Positions 56,033-64,000 of a stretch of DNA of 64,000 nt are shown one piece after another. Positions within the stretch are counted from its first letter, which is position 1, and every line of letters starts with the position of its first letter. The stretch comes from Paenirhodobacter ferrireducens (GTDB lineage Bacteria > Pseudomonadota > Alphaproteobacteria > Rhodobacterales > Rhodobacteraceae), in the NCBI RefSeq assembly GCF_004022265.1, contig NZ_SAVB01000016.1:1-64000 (forward strand), in the 5' to 3' direction. A model generated the notes under the pieces. The model did not search any database. It was given only the letters and a program-made list of their open reading frames with translations, and had not been told where the DNA came from. Both the position numbers and the translations under genes were made by a program.

Positions 56033-57196
56033 TCACTTGCGGCGGGCGAGGATGTCGGAGAGCTCGCCCTGCGGCCGGGTGCGGGTCAGCGCCAGGAGGA
56101 AGCCAAGCGCGATGCCCGAGGCGATGACCGACGAGCCGCCATAGCTGACGAAGGGCAGCGTCATCCCCTTCGCCGGCAGCAGACGCACCGCCACGCCCAT
56201 GTTGATCAGCGCCTGCACACCGAAGGCGCAGGCAAGCCCCGAGCCCGCCAGCCGGGTGAAGGGGTCACGCTCGCGCATCAGCCGCAGCAGCGAGCGCACG
56301 ACGACGATGGCGTAAAGCGCGATGATGATCATCACCAGAATGAGGCCGTATTCCTCGGCCGCGACGGCGATGATGAAGTCGGTGTGTGCGTCGGGCAGCG
56401 ACCATTTCACCGTGCCCTCGCCGACGCCGACGCCGAAGAAGCCGCCCTCCTGGATCGCGTTCGTGGCATAGCCGATCTGCGTGCGCGGGTCGATCTCGGT
56501 GCTCAGGAAGCCATTGATACGACGGGCAAAGTGTTCGGACATGTTATAGGCGAAAAGCCCGCCCGCCGCGGTCAGACCGGCGATGCCGGTCAGCAGGAAG
56601 ATCGGCGCGCCAGCGATGAAATACATCACCATCCAGCTGAAGAGCACAAGCGAGGCCTGACCGAAGTCGGGCTGCAGCGCCAGCAGCACCACGATGAACA
56701 CGGTGAGCAGGAAGGAATAGAGCCGGCCGGGCGGGCCCGCGACCTCATGCGCCGCGGCCATGAACCAGGCGGCGATGATGACGAAGCCGGGCTTGAGGAA
56801 CTCGGAGGGCTGCACCGAGGCGAAACCGAAGGAGATCCAGCGCACGGCGCCCTTGCCGAAATCAGTGCCGATCACCGGCAGCGCCAGGATCGCGAGGAAG
56901 GCGAAGAAGAAGCCGATCACCCCGATGCGGCGGACCTGGGTCGGGCTCAGCATCGAAATGAGCAGCATGGCGATGATGCCGAGCGAGCCGAAGAACGCCT
57001 GTCGCTTGACGTAGTAGAAGGGTTCGAGCCCGTTCTTTTCCGCGAGCGGCACCGAGGCCGCGAGACCGAGCAGCATGCCGACGCCGAACAGCATCAGGAT
57101 CGCCGAGAGCGCCCATTTGTCGATCGTGCGCCACCAGCGCGGAAGAACAGGTTCACCTGCCCGAACGGGCACGGTGCCGAACACCATCTCTGTCAT
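56033..57196 (-). CDS. ftsW: Peptidoglycan glycosyltransferase FtsW
   Basis: A 387-residue SEDS-family polymerase of septal peptidoglycan with about ten helices. Signatures include [58 protein letters not shown] and the C-terminal [20 protein letters not shown]. The conserved Asp of the active site lies in the DAHTDF loop. It precedes murG; upstream the dcw series is interrupted by ldh-chrA on the other strand. Confidence 0.95.
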   Translation of the reverse strand: MTEMVFGTVPVRAGEPVLPRWWRTIDKWALSAILMLFGVGMLLGLAASVPLAEKNGLEPFYYVKRQAFFGSLGIIAMLLISMLSPTQVRRIGVIGFFFAFLAILALPVIGTDFGKGAVRWISFGFASVQPSEFLKPGFVIIAAWFMAAAHEVAGPPGRLYSFLLTVFIVVLLALQPDFGQASLVLFSWMVMYFIAGAPIFLLTGIAGLTAAGGLFAYNMSEHFARRINGFLSTEIDPRTQIGYATNAIQEGGFFGVGVGEGTVKWSLPDAHTDFIIAVAAEEYGLILVMIIIALYAIVVVRSLLRLMRERDPFTRLAGSGLACAFGVQALINMGVAVRLLPAKGMTLPFVSYGGSSVIASGIALGFLLALTRTRPQGELSDILARRK

Positions 57197-57360
57197 GGGC
57201 CTACCGCCGTCACTGCCTCGAACATGCCCGTTTTTCCGGGTCTGGCGAGGAGTCTAGCGCATTGCCACGCGGCTGCCTAGGGGAACGTGGCCCGAACGCG
57301 CAAGGATGGCGGCACACTGCCGCGCCGCCTTTGCCGTGCCGCCGCACTGTGCCATGATAG

Positions 57361-59411
<2,051 letters not shown>

Positions 59412-59415
59412 CGGG

Positions 59416-60816
59416 TCAGTCCGGCAGCGCCGCAACCAGCGCGGCGAAATGCTCGCCCCGCTTCTCGAAGCTCTTGTACTGGTCGAAGCTCGCCGCGGCG
59501 GGCGCCAGCAACACGGTGTCGCCCGGCTCCGCCTCGGCCGCCGCGCGCGCCACCGCCGCCTCCATCGTCTCGCAGATCTCGTGCTCGAGCGGGGCAAGCT
59601 CCAGCGCGAAATCCCGCGCCGAATGACCGATGAAATAGGCCTTCTTCACCGCCCCCAGCAGCGGGCGCAGCGAAGCGACGCCGCCCTCCTTGCCCAGCCC
59701 CCCCGCAATCCAGCGGATGTTCGGGAAGGCCTCGAGCGCCTTTGCCGCGCTGTCGACATTGGTGGCCTTGCTGTCGTTCACATAGCGCACACCGCGCTTT
59801 TCCGCGACCGTCTGCGAGCGGTGCGGCAGGCCGGCGAAACTGTGGAAGGCCGCCTCGATCACCCACGGCGCCAGACCGAGCGACCGGCAGGCGGCATAGG
59901 CCGCACAGGCGTTCTGATGGTTGTGCGCGCCGGGAAGGCCCATGACCTCGCGCAGGTCGATCGAGGCGACCTGCCGGCCCTTGCGCCATTCGCTCAGGAA
60001 CCCCTTGCGGGCAAAGACCGACCAGCCGAAGGCGCCGAGCTTTTGCACCGAGGACACCCGGATCACCCGGTCATCCTCGCGCGAGCTGGCCATCTGGTTC
60101 GCCAGATAGACCCCCTCGGGCTCGTCCACCCCGATCACCGCGCGATCCGGCCCGCCCTCGGCAAACAACCGCCGCTTCGCCGCGAAATAGCCGCCATAGC
60201 CGGCGTGGCGGTCGAGGTGGTCGGGCGAGAGATTGGTGAAGACCGCGATGTCGGGGGTCAGCGCGCGGGCGAGATCGGTCTGATAGCTCGAGAGCTCGAG
60301 CACCACCACCTCGCCGTCGATCGCCGGCTCGATGTCGAGCACGCCGCGCCCGATGTTGCCCGCCATCTGCGTCGGCCGGCCGGCATGGGCCAGGATGTGG
60401 TGGATCAGTGCCGTGGTCGTCGACTTGCCGTTCGAGCCGGTCACGCAGACCGTGCGCGGCGTCACGTCGAAGCTGTCCCAGTCGGCCGTCGCCCAGGACC
60501 GGAAGAACAGCCCGATGTCGTTGTCGACCGGAATCCCCTCGGCCATGGCCGTCGCGATCACCGGGTTCATCTTCGGATAGAGATGCGGAATGCCCGGCGA
60601 GGTGATCAGTGCCGAGATCCCCTCGAAAGCGCCCTCGCGGCCCAGATCGGTGCAGGCCCAGCCCGCCTCCTCGGCCTTCGCCCGCGCCTCGGGGCTGTCG
60701 TCCCACAGCACCGGCACCGCGCCCCCCGCCTTCAGCGCCGCCGCCGTGGCCAGACCGGAGCGCCCGAGCCCCAGAACCGCGACCTTGTGCCCCTCGTATC
60801 CCTGAACCGGAATCAT
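59416..60816 (-). CDS. murD: UDP-N-acetylmuramoyl-L-alanine--D-glutamate ligase
   Basis: A 466-residue Mur ligase adding D-Glu. N-terminal [23 protein letters not shown] loop [41 protein letters not shown], and C-terminal [20 protein letters not shown] and [22 protein letters not shown] 60816. A 269-bp gap with a palindromic repeat separates it from mraY upstream. Confidence 0.96.
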   Translation of the reverse strand: MIPVQGYEGHKVAVLGLGRSGLATAAALKAGGAVPVLWDDSPEARAKAEEAGWACTDLGREGAFEGISALITSPGIPHLYPKMNPVIATAMAEGIPVDNDIGLFFRSWATADWDSFDVTPRTVCVTGSNGKSTTTALIHHILAHAGRPTQMAGNIGRGVLDIEPAIDGEVVVLELSSYQTDLARALTPDIAVFTNLSPDHLDRHAGYGGYFAAKRRLFAEGGPDRAVIGVDEPEGVYLANQMASSREDDRVIRVSSVQKLGAFGWSVFARKGFLSEWRKGRQVASIDLREVMGLPGAHNHQNACAAYAACRSLGLAPWVIEAAFHSFAGLPHRSQTVAEKRGVRYVNDSKATNVDSAAKALEAFPNIRWIAGGLGKEGGVASLRPLLGAVKKAYFIGHSARDFALELAPLEHEICETMEAAVARAAAEAEPGDTVLLAPAAASFDQYKSFEKRGEHFAALVAALPD

Positions 60817-60841
60817 CTGCTTTTCCTCGCGTCGGACGCGG

Positions 60842-60985
60842 GGGTTTCACACCCCCGCACCCCCGTGAGGTATTTGAAGCAAGGCGAAAGGGAAAGGCCC
60901 TTCCCCTGCATTCATCTTGGCAAAAATACCTCGGGGGGTGAATTTGCCCACCGGGCAAAGAGGGGGGCAGCGCCCCCTGCCCCCG
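60842..60985. repeat. Palindromic intergenic repeat copy 2, within the mur operon
   Basis: Left arm CACCCCCGTGAGGTATTT (near 60857-60875) mirrors right arm AAATACCTCGGGGGGTG (60924-60940). Further GC-rich palindromes flank it: GGGGGTTTCACACCCCC on the left and GGGGGCAGCGCCCCCTGCC on the right. The GAGGTATTT core, the TTGGCAA-type centre and the GCAGCGC tail match copy 1 at 14806-14935. It fills most of the murD-mraY gap. Confidence 0.75.
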
Positions 60986-61085
60986 CGCCGCAGCCCCTCC
61001 GTGGGCGGGGGAGCGCGGCAGGCGAAAACGGCACCGCCTGCCGTTTTGCACGGCAGGCGGGAAGCGGGTCGCGATGGCGCGGGGC

Positions 61086-62168
61086 TCAGCGGATCTTCAG
61101 CGTGGCAAGCCCGATCAGCGCGAGAATGAGAGAGATGATCCAGAAGCGGATGACGATCTGCGCCTCGCCCCAGCCCTTCTTCTCGAAATGGTGGTGGATC
61201 GGCGCCATCAGGAACACCCGCTTGCCGGTACGCTTGAAATACGCGACCTGGATAATCACCGACATCGCCTCGACCACAAAGAGGCCGCCGACGATGGCGA
61301 GCACCAGCTCGTGCTTGGTGCAGACCGCGATGGCGCCAAGCGCGCCGCCAAGGGCAAGCGAACCGGTGTCGCCCATGAACACCGCAGCCGGCGGGGCGTT
61401 GTACCACAGGAAGCCCAGACCGCCGCCGATCAGCGCCGCGGTGAAGACCAGGATCTCGCCGGTGCCGGGCACGAAATGCACGCCGAGATACTGGGTGAAG
61501 TCGGCGCGGCCGACGACATAGGCAATGGCACCGAGCGTGCCCGCGGCGATCATCACCGGCATGATCGCGAGCCCGTCGAGCCCGTCGGTCAGGTTCACCG
61601 CATTCGCCGCGCCGACGATGACCAGCATCGAGAACGGCACGAAGAACAGGCCGAGGTTGATCAGCGCATCCTTGAACACCGGCAGGGCGAGCTGATTGGT
61701 CAGCTCGGGCGGGTGCATCCAGGCGGCAGCGGCACCGGCAACGGCCGCGAGCAGCAGCCCGAGGATCATCCGGGTGCGCGAGCTGACGCCCTTGACGTTC
61801 TGCTTCGTCACCTTGGCGTAATCATCGGCGAAGCCGATCAGCGCATAGCCATAGGTCACGCCGAGGGTGATCCAGATATAGCCGTTGTCGAGCCGTGCCC
61901 AGAGCAGCGTCGAGACGAGCAGCGCCGACAGGATCAGCAGCCCCCCCATGGTGGGCGTGCCAGCCTTGGCGAAATGCGTCGCCGGCCCGTCGGTACGGAT
62001 CGGCTGGCCCTTGCCCTGCTTGCGGCGCAGCATGTCGATCAGCGGCCGGCCGAAGAGAAAGCCGAAGATCAGCGCGGTGAAGAAGGCACCGCCCGCGCGG
62101 AAAGTGATGTAGCGAAACAGGTTGAACAGATCGCCCCCGCTCGACAGGTGGGCAAGCCAATACAGCAT
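61086..62168 (-). CDS. mraY: Phospho-N-acetylmuramoyl-pentapeptide transferase
   Basis: A 360-residue membrane enzyme making lipid I from undecaprenyl phosphate and UDP-MurNAc-pentapeptide. Signatures: [36 protein letters not shown] (catalytic Asp pair), [33 protein letters not shown] and [15 protein letters not shown]. Its ATG shares one base with the murF TAA (TAATG). GGGAAAAG precedes the start. Confidence 0.97.
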   Translation of the reverse strand: MLYWLAHLSSGGDLFNLFRYITFRAGGAFFTALIFGFLFGRPLIDMLRRKQGKGQPIRTDGPATHFAKAGTPTMGGLLILSALLVSTLLWARLDNGYIWITLGVTYGYALIGFADDYAKVTKQNVKGVSSRTRMILGLLLAAVAGAAAAWMHPPELTNQLALPVFKDALINLGLFFVPFSMLVIVGAANAVNLTDGLDGLAIMPVMIAAGTLGAIAYVVGRADFTQYLGVHFVPGTGEILVFTAALIGGGLGFLWYNAPPAAVFMGDTGSLALGGALGAIAVCTKHELVLAIVGGLFVVEAMSVIIQVAYFKRTGKRVFLMAPIHHHFEKKGWGEAQIVIRFWIISLILALIGLATLKIR

Positions 62169-63619
62169 TATTCTTTTCCCTTGAACGCCTCGGCCGCGCC
62201 GGGCTGGCCGAGTTTCTTCAGCGCCCCGACGACGAGGCTGACCTTCGATCCCTTCGAGCCCTTCACCAGCACCACGTCGCCCGCGTCGACGAGATGCGGC
62301 GCGCGGTCGGCCAAGGCCGCCGCGGTCTCGAGCCATTCGCCGCGCTTCGCCTGCGGCAGCGCCTGCCACAGCGCGCGCATCCGCACGCCCGCGCAATGCA
62401 CGATGTCGACCGCGGCCATCGCCGGCAGCCGGGCGATGGCGGCATGGAGCTTCAGCTCGTCCGGGCCAAGCTCCAGCATGTCACCGAGGATCGCCACCCG
62501 GCGCCCGTGCGCCACCCGGCCAATGCCGTCGCGCGGCGCGGTCGCCGCCAGCACATCGAGCGCCGCCGCCATCGAGGCGGGGTTGGCGTTGAAGGCATCA
62601 TCGAACAGATCGAAGCTCTGCGCCTCGTCGGTGATGTCGAGATAGACCCGCTCGCGGGTACCGCGCCCGGTGGGCGGGCTCCAGGTGCCGAGATCGAGCG
62701 CGGCAACGGCGGGGTCTGCCCCCACGGCCTCGGCCAGCGCCAGCACGCCAAGTGCATTCGCGGCGAAATGCGCGCCCGGGGTCATCACCTTGAAGAGCAG
62801 CGGATGGCCCTTCGCCTCGGCCTGCACGATCGTCGCGTCGCCCGCGATGCGGGCATCGAGCAGGCGATAGTCCGACCCCGCGGCGGGGCCGAAGGTGACG
62901 ATCTGCGCGGCATGGGCCTTTGCGGCCGCCAGCAGGATCGGCGTCACCGGCAGCCCCGTCGGCACCACCGCGGTGCCGCCCGGCTCCAGCCCCTCGAAAA
63001 TCGCGGCCTTTTCATGGGCGATGCCCTCGACCGACTCGAAGGCCTCGAGATGGGCCGGGGCGACAGTGGTGATCATCGCCGCATGCGGGCGCGCCATGTG
63101 CGCGAGCGGCGCGATCTCGCCCGGGTGGTTCATGCCGATCTCGATCACCGCGAAATCGGCCTCGGCCGGCATCCGGGCCAAGGTGATCGGCACGCCCCAG
63201 TGGTTGTTGAAGCTCGCCTCGGCGGCATGGACGCGGCCCTGCGCGCTCAGCACGGCGCGCAGCATCTCCTTCGACGAGGTCTTGCCGACGGATCCCGTGA
63301 CCGCAATCACCCGCGCCCGGGTGCGGGCACGCCCGGCGCGGCCGAGCGCCTCGAGAGCGGTGAGCACATCCTCGACCAGAAGCAGCGGATCGCTGTCGCT
63401 GCAGCCGTCCGGGATACGGCTGACCAGCGCCGCGGCGGCGCCGCGGGCGAGCGCGTCGCGCACGAAGTCATGGCCGTCGCGCACGTCCTTCAGCGCGACG
63501 AACAGCTCGCCCGGGCGGATCGTGCGGGTGTCGATCGAGAGGCCGGTGACGGCGAAGGGGCGCGTCGCGCGCCCGTCCGTCGCGGCGGCGGCATCGGCAG
63601 AGGTCCACAGAACAGCCAT
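62168..63619 (-). CDS. murF: UDP-N-acetylmuramoyl-tripeptide--D-alanyl-D-alanine ligase
   Basis: A 483-residue Mur ligase adding D-Ala-D-Ala. N-terminal [23 protein letters not shown] loop [46 protein letters not shown], and [22 protein letters not shown] 63619 begins one base after the murE stop. It is coupled to mraY. Confidence 0.96.
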   Translation of the reverse strand: MAVLWTSADAAAATDGRATRPFAVTGLSIDTRTIRPGELFVALKDVRDGHDFVRDALARGAAAALVSRIPDGCSDSDPLLLVEDVLTALEALGRAGRARTRARVIAVTGSVGKTSSKEMLRAVLSAQGRVHAAEASFNNHWGVPITLARMPAEADFAVIEIGMNHPGEIAPLAHMARPHAAMITTVAPAHLEAFESVEGIAHEKAAIFEGLEPGGTAVVPTGLPVTPILLAAAKAHAAQIVTFGPAAGSDYRLLDARIAGDATIVQAEAKGHPLLFKVMTPGAHFAANALGVLALAEAVGADPAVAALDLGTWSPPTGRGTRERVYLDITDEAQSFDLFDDAFNANPASMAAALDVLAATAPRDGIGRVAHGRRVAILGDMLELGPDELKLHAAIARLPAMAAVDIVHCAGVRMRALWQALPQAKRGEWLETAAALADRAPHLVDAGDVVLVKGSKGSKVSLVVGALKKLGQPGAAEAFKGKE

Positions 63620-63620
63620 G

Positions 63621-64000
63621 TCAGATCTTTCCATCGAGCGCCGCGACCGCGATCGAGGCCTGCTCGGCATCGTCGAAGGGGAAGATATCGGTGCCGATCA
63701 CCTGGCCCCGCTCGTGCCCCTTGCCCATGATGAGAAGCGCGTCGCCCGGGCCAAGCGCATCGACCCCGCGCAAGATCGCCTCGGCGCGGTCTCCGACCTC
63801 CTGCGCCTCGGGCCCCGCCCCCTCCATCACCGCGGCGCGGATCGCGGCCGGGTCCTCGGTGCGGGGGTTGTCGTCGGTGACGATGACATGATCGGCAAAG
63901 GCGGTGGCCGCGCGGCCCATCAGCGGCCGCTTCGTGCGGTCACGGTCGCCGCCCGCCCCGACGATCGCCACCAGCCGGCCCAGCACATGCGGGCGCAGCG
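63621..64000 (-). CDS. murE: UDP-N-acetylmuramoyl-tripeptide synthetase MurE, C-terminal part
   Basis: Only the last 126 codons are in the window; the gene runs off the right edge. The fragment has VAIVGAGGDRDRTKRPLMGR, then the diagnostic meso-diaminopimelate motif DNPR in HVIVTDDNPRTEDPAAI, and LLIMGKGHERGQVIG. This is the C-terminal domain of MurE, which adds meso-diaminopimelate. It stops one base before murF. Confidence 0.93.
   Translation of the reverse strand, partial: LRPHVLGRLVAIVGAGGDRDRTKRPLMGRAATAFADHVIVTDDNPRTEDPAAIRAAVMEGAGPEAQEVGDRAEAILRGVDALGPGDALLIMGKGHERGQVIGTDIFPFDDAEQASIAVAALDGKI

Overview
The window is high-GC alphaproteobacterial chromosome, most likely from the Rhodobacteraceae/Paracoccaceae close to Rhodobacter/Cereibacter. 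The reasons are: a permuted two-piece tmRNA gene; a trpE-yibQ-trpGDC arrangement and a trgA-trgB-cysK-photolyase cluster of the kind described in Rhodobacter sphaeroides; a cobalamin-dependent ribonucleotide reductase; ChpT; olsBA; alphaproteobacterial SspB; and a long dcw cluster. Species cannot be given from sequence reading alone. About 55 protein genes, 4 tRNAs and 1 tmRNA are supported.

Left edge (1-1970): scar of an integrative element. A tRNA-Ser(GGA) is followed by a tyrosine-recombinase gene that has an internal stop and is cut off by an IS5-family element. The IS transposase is itself broken at two places by near-identical 39-bp hairpin sequences in opposite orientation. This is the most unusual structure in the window.

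2-12 kb: an AI-2E-type permease faces a minus-strand cluster phr-trgA-trgB-cysK-mscS (photolyase, tellurite-resistance genes, cysteine synthase, large mechanosensitive channel). An orphan PotD-like binding protein and a DUF4260 gene killed by one TGG-to-TGA change follow.

12-21 kb: tmRNA and, 650 bp on, its proteolysis adaptor SspB; fumC; a GNAT enzyme; a P450; two very small genes (DUF4169 and a ribbon-helix-helix protein); the ornithine-lipid operon olsBA; DUF3553 divergent from the cell-cycle phosphotransferase chpT; proA.

21-32 kb: two identical tRNA-Asp genes; nrdJ with NrdR-box-like operators upstream; tRNA-Pro; DUF192; a double cold-shock-domain protein; pdxH divergent from fabI; then a plus-strand run of LysE permease, gpt, DUF2127 and an aminotransferase.

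32-41 kb: ppiD-trpE, a divergent polysaccharide deacetylase gene (yibQ-like) on the other strand, then trpG-trpD-trpC-moaC-moeA (tryptophan and molybdopterin cofactor) with overlapping or tightly spaced genes.

41-64 kb: recN, bamD, lpxC and the dcw cluster, all on the minus strand. In transcription order the dcw genes are murE(partial)-murF-mraY-murD-ftsW-murG-murC-[APC permease]-[DUF2484]-[transglutaminase-like]-murB-ddl-ftsQ-ftsA-ftsZ. It is interrupted on the opposite strand by ldh-chrA. A long palindromic intergenic repeat in the murD-mraY gap is related to one next to fumC.

Most of the window is housekeeping sequence. The accessory or odd parts are the left edge, the palindromic repeats, the gene insertions in the dcw cluster and the pseudogenised DUF4260 gene.
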